Source of the DNA: JBBRCX01 sp038204465
GTDB lineage: Bacteria > Planctomycetota > Phycisphaerae > Tepidisphaerales > Tepidisphaeraceae
Assembly: GCA_038204465.1 (NCBI GenBank)
Contig: JBBRCX010000013.1
Coordinates: forward strand, 1 to 59,783
Length of the DNA: 59,783 bases
Direction: 5' to 3'
Below, in pieces: positions 44,820 through 54,002 of the stretch; position 1 is the stretch's first letter, and the number at the start of each line of letters is the position of its first letter. The notes under the pieces were generated by a model, which saw only the letters and a list, made by a program, of their open reading frames with translations, had not been told where the DNA came from and made no database searches. Made by a program: the position numbers and the translations under genes.

Positions 44820-46385
44820 TTACATCCAAGCCGCCGCCTGGCGAGCGATGTCGCGGTAGTGATCGCGAAAGCGATTCGCCCAATCGATCCGCCAGCGGGC
44901 GCCCCATTCATCGGTCTCGAGCTTCTGTTTTTGCCGCTGTCTCCGCTCTGTTGAAAGCGCTTCCACATCCCGCAGCTCAATCGGAAGCGACGCGAGCTTC
45001 TGAATGAGCTCGGTGCGTTTCGCGGCGTCCGGCGCCGCTCTGGCGCGTGCATAGGCCTGCCGCAACGCCTCGCGGCTATCGATCCATGCCGCCGCCCAGA
45101 TCTGCCGCGTCTCGCCGAAAAGCGACATCCACTCGCCGCGCTGATTGAAGCCCGCGGATTCGGTGAAGGGGTTGACGTCATCCGCCCACCCGGTGCGGTC
45201 GGCATAGACGTCGCGCCGGATGGGCGTGCGTCGCAGGCTTCGCTCGCGCGGGCCGCCTGGTGTCCCAGGATTCAGGATCCAGAGCCGCTGGCCCTGGGGC
45301 GAAAGAAGAAACTCGACGAAACGGACCGCCAGCGTGAGTCGCTCGCCTTTGACCCCGTAGAGAATCGCAACCGGGTCCGGGGTAATCGCTGTCGCCGCCG
45401 CCGGTGCGACGTAGCGCATCCGGTTCGAGCCGATCTGCTGCTCATAGACGCGGGCATAGAAGTCGATCGCGACGCCGGCGGCGGCTTCGCCGTTCCCGAC
45501 ATCGTTGGGGACCTGCGAAGCAGAATCGGTGAAGTAGCGCGCGTTGGCCGCCATCAGCAGGAGCCGGCCCATCCCGATCTTCCATCCCCTGGCGATCGCC
45601 TCGCGATAGCGCGGATCGCTCTCGCGCTGGATCTTCGGGAGCGATTGGAGCGCTGGGACCTGCGCGAAGAGCTCGATCTCCGCATCCGCCATTGCGCGCT
45701 GCAGGACCATCATGTAAGTCGCTGCGGCGGAACCGCTGTGGGTCGGATCGGCCAGCGCGACCAGGCCCGCCAGCCGTTCGTTGTCCAGATCCTGCCATCG
45801 CTGCGGCGCGGGCAGGCCGAGCGTCGCGTAAAGGTCGGGGTTATAGACGATTCCGAAGCTGCTGAGGCAAACGCCGATCCATTGCGGTTGAATTCTTCCG
45901 GCGGCGTCGGTCGTCTGGTCATAGAGCCTCACGCCCCCCAGGGAGCTCTCGGGGAAGGCCGCGGCGATGAGCCTGGGGGCGATCGGTATCGGGCGCAGCA
46001 CACCGAGCGGCTTCAGATCGCGATCAAAGGCCACGTCTCCGCCGCCCCACACGATGTCGATTTCCGCCCTTACCCGCTGCTCCGGAGGAAGCTGCTTGTC
46101 CGGGCCGCGAAGTCCGCTATAGGTGGTTGCGATGAGGCGGACGATGTCATTGGTCCCGCCCGGCGTGAGATAATCGATCGCGACGCTCTGGCCATAACGT
46201 CCGGCATGCCACTCGCTGAACGCCCGGGCATATTCGCGGCGAATGTCCTGGTTGTGTGGCGTAACAATGACCAGACGATCTTTGGACTTTGCGGCCGCCG
46301 GTGCTTCACTCACCATGAATTGGCGCATAACGAACGGCGTCATCAGCACGATCGCGAACAGGATGATGTAGAGATAACGCCGCAT
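44820..46385 (-). CDS. extracellular solute-binding protein of an iron-type ABC transporter
   Basis: This is a 521-residue binding protein anchored by an N-terminal membrane segment (YLYIILFAIVLMTPFVM) without a lipobox. The mature part starts DRLVIVTPHNQDIRREYARAFSEWHAGRYGQSVAIDYL, then DIVWGGGDVAFDRDL, WIGVCLSSFGIVYNP and AILYGVKGERLTLAVRFVEFLLSPQGQRLW, typical of FbpA/AfuA-like proteins. It is longer than usual (about 330-350) because of a C-terminal 150-residue addition. It is the gene directly before the permease and 21 bases after the desulfurase. Confidence 0.85.
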   Translation of the reverse strand: MRRYLYIILFAIVLMTPFVMRQFMVSEAPAAAKSKDRLVIVTPHNQDIRREYARAFSEWHAGRYGQSVAIDYLTPGGTNDIVRLIATTYSGLRGPDKQLPPEQRVRAEIDIVWGGGDVAFDRDLKPLGVLRPIPIAPRLIAAAFPESSLGGVRLYDQTTDAAGRIQPQWIGVCLSSFGIVYNPDLYATLGLPAPQRWQDLDNERLAGLVALADPTHSGSAAATYMMVLQRAMADAEIELFAQVPALQSLPKIQRESDPRYREAIARGWKIGMGRLLLMAANARYFTDSASQVPNDVGNGEAAAGVAIDFYARVYEQQIGSNRMRYVAPAAATAITPDPVAILYGVKGERLTLAVRFVEFLLSPQGQRLWILNPGTPGGPRERSLRRTPIRRDVYADRTGWADDVNPFTESAGFNQRGEWMSLFGETRQIWAAAWIDSREALRQAYARARAAPDAAKRTELIQKLASLPIELRDVEALSTERRQRQKQKLETDEWGARWRIDWANRFRDHYRDIARQAAAWM

Positions 46386-46406
46386 TGGAATCGAGTTGTC
46401 CTGAAA

Positions 46407-47564
46407 TCATCCCACCGGAAGCACGGCGCGCAGCTTTCCGATGACCCCCGGCAGCACTTGCAGCGTGCGGTCGAGTTCCTGTTCCGTGGTGTAGCGCGAG
46501 AGGCTGAAGCGAACCGCGCCGTGGCAGATGATGTCGTCGATCTTCATGGCCCGCAGCACGTGCGACGGCTCGAGGCTGCCGCTGCTGCAGGCTGCGCCGG
46601 CCGACGCGCAGATGCCCTGCTCGCTCAGCAGCAGCAGAATCGCGTCTGCCTCCAGCCTGGAAAACCCAATGTTGCTGGTATTAGGCAGCCGCTGATCGAT
46701 CCGGCCGTTCACATGCGCTTCTTCAATCTTTTCCAGGATGCTGCGTTCAAGCCGATCGCGCTGGGCGGCGACGCGCGGCATCTCGGATAGCGCATCGTGC
46801 GCCAGCTCCGCAGCCTTTCCCATGCCGACAATGCCAGCGGCGTTCTCCGTCCCGCCGCGCCGCCCTCGCTCCTGCGGCCCTCCGTAAACGAGCTGGCGAT
46901 AGCGCAACCCGCGCCGGGCATAGAAAGCTCCAACGCCCTTTGGTCCATAAAACTTGTGAGCCGCGAAACTCATCGCGTCAGCGCCGACCGCGACGACGTC
47001 AACCGGTATCTTTCCCACCGCCTGCGTGCCATCACAGTGAAACGGGACGCGCTTCGCGCGGCAGAGCTGCGCGATCCGTTCGACCGGGAAGAGCACGCCG
47101 GTCTCGTTGTTCGCCCACATGATCGAAACCAGCGCGGTCTCGTCGGTGATCGCTGCGGCAAGCTGATCGAGGTCCAGCGCCCCGCCAATATCGACGCCGA
47201 TCTCCAGGACCTGTGCGCCTTCCTTCGCGAGCTGCGCGCACAACTCGCGCGTGGCGGAGTGCTCGACGGCCGATGTGATGATCTGCCGCCTCGGCGCGCG
47301 GGCGACGAATATCCCGCGAATGAGGGTGTTTATGGCTTCGGTGCCCCCGCCGGTGAAAGTCAGCTCGGAGTCGGCGCATCCCGCCAGGGCGGCGAGCCTC
47401 GCCCGGGCCTCATCGATCGCCTGTCGCGACTGCTGCCCGAAACGATGAACGCTCGAGGGATTGCCGTAGGCTTCGGTGAGGTAGGGCAGCATTGCCGCCA
47501 CCACTTCCGGCGCGGGCCGGGTGGTTGCGTTGTTGTCGAGATACACCACGTCCATCTGACTCAT
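46407..47564 (-). CDS. cysteine desulfurase (NifS/IscS type)
   Basis: This is a 385-residue PLP enzyme that takes sulfur from cysteine for iron-sulfur clusters and tRNA thiolation. It has YLDNNATTRPAPEVVAAM, GGGTEAINTLIRG, SAVEHSATRELC, PLP Lys204 in SFAAHKFYGPKG, and catalytic Cys326 in GAACSSGSLEPSHVLRAM. The short active-site loop and SSGS make it group I (NifS/IscS-like). The ATG before SQMDVVYLD is used. Its 21-base spacing to the iron-type ABC genes suggests a joint iron-sulfur supply operon (inference). No scaffold gene is adjacent. Confidence 0.95.
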   Translation of the reverse strand: MSQMDVVYLDNNATTRPAPEVVAAMLPYLTEAYGNPSSVHRFGQQSRQAIDEARARLAALAGCADSELTFTGGGTEAINTLIRGIFVARAPRRQIITSAVEHSATRELCAQLAKEGAQVLEIGVDIGGALDLDQLAAAITDETALVSIMWANNETGVLFPVERIAQLCRAKRVPFHCDGTQAVGKIPVDVVAVGADAMSFAAHKFYGPKGVGAFYARRGLRYRQLVYGGPQERGRRGGTENAAGIVGMGKAAELAHDALSEMPRVAAQRDRLERSILEKIEEAHVNGRIDQRLPNTSNIGFSRLEADAILLLLSEQGICASAGAACSSGSLEPSHVLRAMKIDDIICHGAVRFSLSRYTTEQELDRTLQVLPGVIGKLRAVLPVG

Positions 47565-47715
47565 TGTACGGTCGATTCGACCCGCGTCGCACCCATGGCG
47601 CAAGTGACGCGGCGGAAGACGAAAGCGCGGGGCGTCCGGCCACCGGTCTTTCATTAATTTCGAAACTTCTGACCAGTTCGCGTCGACCCGCGCCAATTTC
47701 TATAATCCCGCGGCA

Positions 47716-48720
47716 ATGACGGTCCGGTCGGATAACGGAAACTCCATGAGCTCGGCGCTTGCCAGCCTCACCGATTGCATTCGACCACAGCTGGCGGCGG
47801 TGGAGGACCTCTTCCACCTCGAGCTGGGCAGCGAGCTCGGATGCGTCAATACGCTCATCAAGCACGTCAGCCGCTTCCGCGGAAAGATGCTTCGTCCGTC
47901 GCTGGTGCTGCTTTCGGGCAAGGCCTGCGGCGAGCTGACCGAGGCCCACAATGTGATCGCAACGGTCGTCGAGATGGTCCACATGGCCACACTCGTCCAC
48001 GATGATGTGCTCGACGAAGCCGAGCTGCGCCGCAAGGGCGCGACCATCAATCACCTGCGCGGCAACGAAGCGGCGGTCCTGCTCGGCGACTACCTCATCA
48101 GCCACAGCTTCCACCTTTGCTCCAGCCTCGGCTCGCAGCGCGCGTCCCGCCTCATCGGCCGGACGACCAACCAGGTGTGCGAGGGGGAGCTGCTGCAGAT
48201 CGACAACCGCAACAACCTGGACCTGACGGAAGACACGTACCTGCGGATCATCACGCGAAAGACCGCAAGCCTCTGCGCCACATGCTGCCTGCTGGGGGCG
48301 GAGCTAGCGGGTGCGACCCCCGAGCAGGTCAAGCGCCTGGAGCTTTACGGCCTGTCGCTCGGCACCGCGTTCCAGATCCAGGACGATATCCTCGACATCG
48401 TCGGCGACGCCCGCACCGTCGGCAAAACCCTTGGCATCGACGTGGAGAAGGGGAAGATGACGTTGCCCATGATCCACTTCATGCGCACGGCCCCGGCTGA
48501 GCACCGCACGTTGCTCCGCTCGCTGCTGGACAGCCCGGACGCCGAGAAAGTCGATCGCATCCGCAATCTGCTCCTGCCCACCGACTCGATCGACTACGCG
48601 AAGGACCGCGCCCGCAAGCTTGTGACGCGCGCCCGCGAAACGCTGCATGGGCTGCCCGAGAGCGAACCCCGCCGGGTCCTTGACGCGATGGCGGAATTCG
48701 TTGTCGCGCGCCCGATGTGA
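47716..48720 (+). CDS. polyprenyl diphosphate synthase (trans-isoprenyl, long chain)
   Basis: This is a 334-residue all-trans prenyl transferase. The first aspartate-rich motif is VHDDVLDEAELRRKG (about 95-109) and the second is FQIQDDILDIVGD near 220. KMLRPSLVLLSGKA and GNEAAVLLGDYLISHSF are conserved. Residues before the first DDxxD are small, suggesting a medium to long chain, for menaquinone side chains (consistent with mqnA in the window) or other quinones. The ATG at 47716 is used; 47746 is an alternative 10 codons in. It is divergent from the desulfurase across 151 bases. Confidence 0.92.
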   Translation: MTVRSDNGNSMSSALASLTDCIRPQLAAVEDLFHLELGSELGCVNTLIKHVSRFRGKMLRPSLVLLSGKACGELTEAHNVIATVVEMVHMATLVHDDVLDEAELRRKGATINHLRGNEAAVLLGDYLISHSFHLCSSLGSQRASRLIGRTTNQVCEGELLQIDNRNNLDLTEDTYLRIITRKTASLCATCCLLGAELAGATPEQVKRLELYGLSLGTAFQIQDDILDIVGDARTVGKTLGIDVEKGKMTLPMIHFMRTAPAEHRTLLRSLLDSPDAEKVDRIRNLLLPTDSIDYAKDRARKLVTRARETLHGLPESEPRRVLDAMAEFVVARPM

Positions 48721-48847
48721 GAGCCGGCCGACGATCTAACTCTGCGCCATTTCTCCTCTTCCAGCGCTTCCGCCGCCCGGTCTGTTGGAATAGACATCCC
48801 GCCATCGTCCCGTATCATGTCCGCCCTGAAACGAAAGACGAGCGCCG

Positions 48848-49936
48848 ATGATCTTCCGTGGTGTCATAGTGGCCGCGCTACTGCTGTATGCGACCGTGAT
48901 CGCGTGCGTACTGTGGCCGCGCGCCCGCGCGGCACATGCCGATCCGGACGTGGAAGGCGCCCACCCCGTTGCCGCCGCCGCCCGCCTGGAGGGCCTGCCC
49001 TTCCGCGGCGTCGCGATGCAGGTGCAGAACGTCGACAAGATCGACGAATATGAGAAGGGCATCGACGAGGCCGCCGCCGTAGGGTTCGATTCGGTGTCGT
49101 TCGTCGTCGCGGCTCGCCAGGAAAACGGCACGAGTTCCAAGATCTTCATCGACTTGCGCGCGACGCCGGCGCCCGAGCAACTCACCCGGCTGATCCAGCG
49201 GGCAAAATCGAAGAAGCTGCGCGTGGTGCTCATGCCCATCGTGCTTCTGGACCGCCCGCAAGGCAACGAATGGCGCGGCACCATCCACCCGGATTCCTGG
49301 GAAGACTGGTGGGACAGCTATCGTGACGTGATCTCCCACTTCGTGCAAGTGGGTGAAAAGAACGGCGTCGACCTGTTCGTCGTCGGATCGGAACTGGTGA
49401 GCACCGAAGACAAGCTCGATCAGTGGACGCGCACGATCCGAATGGTGCGCAAGGGCTTCAAGGGCAAGCTGACGTACTCCTCCAACTGGGACCACTACAC
49501 CTCGGTGACGTTCTGGAACCAGCTCGACCTCGTCGGCATGAACAGCTACTGGAAGCTCGGGCGCGATCGAAATGTCACGGTCGAGGAGATCAAGGGACGA
49601 TGGCGCGACATCCAGAAGGACCTGATCGCGTTTGAGAAGAAGGTCGACCGCCCGCTCATTTTCCTGGAGGTCGGGTGGTGCAGCCTGGCGAACGCCGCGC
49701 ACGAGCCATGGGATTACACGCGGACCGATCAGGCGCTCGATCTGGATCTGCAGAAGCGGCTGTACGAAGGGTTCTTCGAGTCCTGGCATGGCAATCCGGC
49801 GTGCGGTGGTTTCATGCTGTGGGAGTGGACGCTGGGCGATGGCGGTCCGCAGGACAAAGGGTACACGCCGAAGAACAAGCCGGCCCAGGACGTGCTGCGC
49901 ACCTGGCTTGCCAAGCCGCGCTGGAACGTGCAATAA
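48848..49936 (+). CDS. GH113-like TIM-barrel glycoside hydrolase, membrane anchored or secreted
   Basis: This is a 362-residue protein. An N-terminal hydrophobic segment (FRGVIVAALLLYATVIACVLW) without a clear cleavage site is followed by an (alpha/beta)8-like domain. KSKKLRVVLMPIVLLDRPQGNEWRGTIHP, VDLFVVGSELVSTED (acid Glu candidate), NQLDLVGMNSYWKL, and LIFLEVGWCSLANAAHEPWDY (second Glu) match the GH113 beta-mannanase-like pattern. The C-terminus has FMLWEWTLGDGGPQDKGYTPKNKPAQDVL. The substrate is not certain. It precedes aspS by 41 bases. Confidence 0.8.
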   Translation: MIFRGVIVAALLLYATVIACVLWPRARAAHADPDVEGAHPVAAAARLEGLPFRGVAMQVQNVDKIDEYEKGIDEAAAVGFDSVSFVVAARQENGTSSKIFIDLRATPAPEQLTRLIQRAKSKKLRVVLMPIVLLDRPQGNEWRGTIHPDSWEDWWDSYRDVISHFVQVGEKNGVDLFVVGSELVSTEDKLDQWTRTIRMVRKGFKGKLTYSSNWDHYTSVTFWNQLDLVGMNSYWKLGRDRNVTVEEIKGRWRDIQKDLIAFEKKVDRPLIFLEVGWCSLANAAHEPWDYTRTDQALDLDLQKRLYEGFFESWHGNPACGGFMLWEWTLGDGGPQDKGYTPKNKPAQDVLRTWLAKPRWNVQ

Positions 49937-49977
49937 AGCCGGCGGATCGTGCCGTTCGAGGAAGAACTGACATCAAC

Positions 49978-51771
49978 ATGGAAGCAGTCGAAACGCGCTA
50001 CCGGTCCCACACGTGCGGTCAGCTCCGCAAGTCCGACGTCGGCAAGCCCGCCCGGCTGGCGGGCTGGGTGCACTCGTATCGAGATCACGGCAAGCTCGTC
50101 TTCATCGACCTGCGCGACCGCGACGGGCTTACCCAGCTGGTGTTCGACGCCGACAGCTGCGGCCAGCAGACCCAGGACGAGGCGCGAAAGCTTCGCAGCG
50201 AGTGGGTGGTCAGCGCAGGCGGCGACGTCGCCGCCCGCGACGCATCGGTCATCAACCCGAAGCTGCCGACGGGCGAGATCGAGCTGCGCGTCCAGACGCT
50301 GGAGGTGCTCAGCAGCTCGCCGACGCCTCCATTCACGCCTGACGAACACGAAACGGTCAACGAAGAGAAGCGGTTGGCCCATCGCTACATCGACCTCCGC
50401 CGCCACGAGATGCAAGAGACGCTGCGCACCCGATATCGCGTGACCAAGATCATGCGCGACTACCTCGGCGAGCTCGGCTTCTGGGAGATCGAGACGCCCT
50501 TCCTGACGCGCTCGACGCCCGAAGGCGCCCGGGATTTCCTGGTGCCGTCGCGCCTCGTGCCGGGCAGCTTTTACGCGCTCCCGCAGTCGCCGCAGTTGTT
50601 CAAGCAGTTGCTGATGGTGGCCGGCTGCGACAAATACATGCAGATCGTCCGCTGCTTCCGCGACGAAGATCCGCGCGCCGATCGGCAGGCGGAGTTTACC
50701 CAGCTGGACGTGGAGATGTCGTTCATCGATACGCCGGAAATCATCCGGATCATGGAAGGGCTGCTGCGGGAGATCTGGAAAGACGTGCTGGGCGTCGAGG
50801 TGGCCACCCCGATTCCGCACATGGAGTACGACGAAGCGGTGACGAAGTACGGCTCGGACCGGCCCGACCTGCGCTACGGCATGCAACTGGTCGACGTCAC
50901 CGATCTGGGAAAAGAGACCGACTTCGGCGTCTTCAAGAATGCCCAGATGGTGAAGGCGATAGCCGCCCCCGGTGGCGGCAAGCTGTCGCGCAAAGAGACC
51001 GACGCACTGGCGGAATGGGCGAAGGGATTTGGCGCCAAGGGACTGGCGGTCACCAAGGTCGTGGGCACGGGGCTCGACACCGGCGTCGCCAAGTTTCTCC
51101 AGGGCATCGCGCCGAAGCTGATCGAGCGCTGCGGCGCTAAGGACGGCGACCTGCTCTGCTTCGCCGCCGACAGGCCCAAGATCGTGCACAAGGTGCTTGG
51201 GGAGTTGCGCCTCAAGATGGCCAGGGACCTGAAGCTTCCCGCCTCGACCGATTATGCATGGGTGTGGGTGGTGAACTTTCCGCTTTTTGAATATGACGAG
51301 CAGGAGAACCGCTTCACCAGCACGCACCATCCCTTCACCGCGCCGCTGGATGCGCACCTGCCGAAGCTCGAGGGCCGCGACCGGGAAGCGGTTGAATCGA
51401 TCAAGAGCAAGGCGTACGACATCGTGGTCAACGGAAGCGAGGTCGGCGGCGGCTCGATCCGTATTCACCGGATGGACGTCCAGCAGAAGGTCTTCTCGCT
51501 GCTAGGCATCGACGAGGCGGCGCAGAAGGCAAAATTCGGCTTCCTGCTCGACGCGCTGCAATACGGCGCGCCGCCGCACGGGGGGATCGCCCTGGGTCTC
51601 GACCGGCTCATCATGATCCTGCGGGGCATTCACAACATCCGCGACGTGATCGCTTTCCCCAAGACACAGAGCGGCGCCGATTTGATGTGCGGCGCGCCTT
51701 CGCCGCTGGATGAGAAACAGCTGCGCGAGGCCAACATCCGGGCGATCCTTCCGCAGACGAAGCCCGGCTGA
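49978..51771 (+). CDS. aspS: aspartyl-tRNA synthetase
   Basis: This is a 597-residue bacterial-type class IIb synthetase with an insertion (GAD) domain. The OB anticodon-binding domain has LAGWVHSYRDHGKLVFIDLRDRDGLTQLVFD, motif 1 is ETPFLTRSTPEGARDFLVPSR, motif 2 is FRDEDPRADRQAEFTQLDVEMSF, and motif 3 is GGIALGLDRLIMILRG. I begin at MEAVETRYRSHTCGQL; the frame is open upstream only through the previous gene. It is followed 27 bases later by pyk. Confidence 0.98.
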   Translation: MEAVETRYRSHTCGQLRKSDVGKPARLAGWVHSYRDHGKLVFIDLRDRDGLTQLVFDADSCGQQTQDEARKLRSEWVVSAGGDVAARDASVINPKLPTGEIELRVQTLEVLSSSPTPPFTPDEHETVNEEKRLAHRYIDLRRHEMQETLRTRYRVTKIMRDYLGELGFWEIETPFLTRSTPEGARDFLVPSRLVPGSFYALPQSPQLFKQLLMVAGCDKYMQIVRCFRDEDPRADRQAEFTQLDVEMSFIDTPEIIRIMEGLLREIWKDVLGVEVATPIPHMEYDEAVTKYGSDRPDLRYGMQLVDVTDLGKETDFGVFKNAQMVKAIAAPGGGKLSRKETDALAEWAKGFGAKGLAVTKVVGTGLDTGVAKFLQGIAPKLIERCGAKDGDLLCFAADRPKIVHKVLGELRLKMARDLKLPASTDYAWVWVVNFPLFEYDEQENRFTSTHHPFTAPLDAHLPKLEGRDREAVESIKSKAYDIVVNGSEVGGGSIRIHRMDVQQKVFSLLGIDEAAQKAKFGFLLDALQYGAPPHGGIALGLDRLIMILRGIHNIRDVIAFPKTQSGADLMCGAPSPLDEKQLREANIRAILPQTKPG

Positions 51772-51798
51772 AGCAACAACAATGGTGGCAGGGATCCA

Positions 51799-53295
51799 AT
51801 GATCCGGACCAAGATTCTGGCAACGATGGGACCGGCCTGCAGCGATGCGCAGACGCTGTACCGGCTGTTCGAAGCGGGCGTGGACGTTTGCCGGATGAAC
51901 TTCTCGCACGGAGATCTTGCCAGTCACTCCGAAATCCTGCGCAACATTCGCGAGGCCGCCTCGCGGTTTGGCGAGCCCATCGCGATCCTGGGCGACCTCG
52001 GAGGCCCCAAGATCAGGCTGGGGAAGATCGCCGATGTCGACGGCGCCGGCGGAATGCCGATCAACGCGGGCGACGACCTGATCATCCAACGCGAGGCGAT
52101 TGTCGGCGCTGATGCGCGCGTCAGCAGCACGTACGAGAATTTCGTGAAGGACGTGCAGGTCGGGCACCGGATACTCGTCGAAGACGGGCTGCTGCGGTTT
52201 GTCTGCACCGACAAGGACGGGAATGAGCTGCGCTGCCGCGCCACGGCCGGCGGGATCCTGAAAAGCTCCAAGGGGATCAACCTTCCCAACACCTCCGTCA
52301 ACGTCCCGAGCATCACCGACAAGGACTGGGAGTATGTCGACTGGGCGATCGACAACGATCTGGACTACCTGGCGCTGTCGTTCGTGCGCAAGGCGGACGA
52401 CCTGAAGATGCTCCGTTCGCAGTTGCAGCGGCGCAAGAGCGAGATCCAGGTCATCGCCAAGATCGAGAAGGCCGAGGCGCTGCAGGAAATCGGCGCGATC
52501 CTCGACGCCAGCGACGGGTTGATGATCGCGCGCGGCGACCTCGGCGTGGAGATGGACGTGGCCCTGGTCCCGATCATCCAGAAAGACCTGATCGAACAGT
52601 GCCAGGCCGCGGGCAAGCCGGTCATCGTGGCCACGCAAATGCTGCAGAGCATGATCGAGCATTCGTCGCCTACCCGGGCGGAAGTGAGCGACGTGGCCAA
52701 CGCGATCATCGACGGCACCGATGTCGTGATGCTGAGCGCGGAAACTTCGGTCGGTAAGTTTCCGCTGGGCGCAGTGCACACCATGAACCACGTGGCCGAC
52801 GTCGCGGAGCAGTACGTGCTGAAACAATCGCGCGACGAGGCGCCGGCCCCAAAGGTGGACACGAGCGCTCCGGCGGCGGCGCTGGGGCGCGGAGCCTGGC
52901 GCATCGTCCACGATCTGAAGGCCAGGCTCGTTGTCATCTGGAGCCAGACAGGAGCGACGGCCCGGCTCTTCAGCAAGCATCACTTTCCGGTCCCCATGCT
53001 CGTGCTCTCCAGCGACCCGCGCGTGGTGCGCATGATGACGATGTATTACGGCGTCATTCCGTTTCAGGCGACGCCGGCATCGGACATGGCGGGCCTGGTG
53101 GCGCACGCGGACGCCGTGGCCCAGGAACGGAAGCTCGCGGCGCCGGGAGACCGCATCGTGATCGTCGCCGGCTGGTCGCCCGCACTGCCGAACACCATGA
53201 ACGGGATCATCATTCACACGCTGGGCGAGAAGTGGACGCTGGTTCGCCCCGCCGACATCCCGCACGCCCCGCTCACGGCATCGGAGGCCAGATGA
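51799..53295 (+). CDS. pyk: pyruvate kinase
   Basis: This is a 498-residue glycolytic enzyme that makes pyruvate and ATP from PEP. TKILATMGPACSDAQTLYRLFEAGVDVCRMNFSHG is the conserved start, LGDLGGPKIRLG and VSDVANAIIDGTDVVMLSAETSVGKFPLG follow, with RGDLGVEMDVALVPIIQK and FVRKADDLKMLR. The C-terminal domain is intact. Its stop codon overlaps the start of the next gene (ATGA), so the downstream lipoprotein is probably cotranslated. Confidence 0.97.
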   Translation: MIRTKILATMGPACSDAQTLYRLFEAGVDVCRMNFSHGDLASHSEILRNIREAASRFGEPIAILGDLGGPKIRLGKIADVDGAGGMPINAGDDLIIQREAIVGADARVSSTYENFVKDVQVGHRILVEDGLLRFVCTDKDGNELRCRATAGGILKSSKGINLPNTSVNVPSITDKDWEYVDWAIDNDLDYLALSFVRKADDLKMLRSQLQRRKSEIQVIAKIEKAEALQEIGAILDASDGLMIARGDLGVEMDVALVPIIQKDLIEQCQAAGKPVIVATQMLQSMIEHSSPTRAEVSDVANAIIDGTDVVMLSAETSVGKFPLGAVHTMNHVADVAEQYVLKQSRDEAPAPKVDTSAPAAALGRGAWRIVHDLKARLVVIWSQTGATARLFSKHHFPVPMLVLSSDPRVVRMMTMYYGVIPFQATPASDMAGLVAHADAVAQERKLAAPGDRIVIVAGWSPALPNTMNGIIIHTLGEKWTLVRPADIPHAPLTASEAR

Positions 53296-53927
53296 AGGCG
53301 CCTCAATACCTCGTCGTCACGCTGACAGCGGCCGTTTCGCTGCCAGGTTGCACCACGGGCCGAGAGCATCCAGCCACCACACAGCCGGCGACCGCGATCG
53401 ACCCGAAGACCGCGACGCCTGACTACTGGTACGGGCAGCCGGCGACGCAGGCGATCCTCAGCGACAACTTCGACGAGCTATGGCGGGCGGCGCGGAACGC
53501 GGTCCAGGCCGACTCATTTCGCGTCGATCGGGTGGATTATCGAGGCGGGCTGATCACATCGTTCCCCGCGATCTCAAAGCAGTTCTTTGAACCGTGGAGG
53601 CAGGACGCGCAGGGCCCGTACGACGTGGCCGAGAGCTCGCTGGCGACGATTCGCCGCACGGTTCGTCTCGAGTTCAGCCGGCTGGATGACGGCCGCTACG
53701 AATGTGTTCCGAAGGTGCTGGTGGAACGATACTCGGCGACCGAGCACCGCATTACATCGGTCACGCAGTATCGTGATGTTTTCTCAATCAAGCTCGCGAG
53801 CGAGGGCGGTGATGTGGAGCAGATCGTCCAGCAGCAGGCCGAATATTGGTATGCCCTCCGCCGCGATGCGAACCTCGAGCGGCAGATCGCGGAGTCAATC
53901 CGCGATGATCTGCGCTCGCGTGGCTGA
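53292..53927 (+). CDS. unknown lipoprotein coupled to pyk
   Basis: This is a 211-residue protein with a lipobox (AAVSLPGC, residues about 12-19) and a TTQPAT-rich linker, followed by a domain with DYWYGQPATQAILSDNFDELWRAARNAVQADSFRVDRVDYRGGLITSFPA and VRLEFSRLDDGRYECVPKVLVERYSATEHRIT. It is membrane-anchored, probably periplasmic. The start overlaps the pyk stop by ATGA. The function is unknown. Linkers with TTQPA repeats recur in this genome (compare SppA). Confidence 0.75.
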   Translation: MKAPQYLVVTLTAAVSLPGCTTGREHPATTQPATAIDPKTATPDYWYGQPATQAILSDNFDELWRAARNAVQADSFRVDRVDYRGGLITSFPAISKQFFEPWRQDAQGPYDVAESSLATIRRTVRLEFSRLDDGRYECVPKVLVERYSATEHRITSVTQYRDVFSIKLASEGGDVEQIVQQQAEYWYALRRDANLERQIAESIRDDLRSRG

Positions 53928-54002
53928 TAGCGAACGTGTTCTCGGAGGTCGCGCCGCGTCGGATAGGAAACAGCTTCCTCGCGCGGAAAGAGATGCCCAT
54001 CC

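Noticed and set aside
49729..53265. Antisense frames over aspS and pyk
   Set aside because: Both sense genes are complete and highly conserved; the antisense frames carry no motif.
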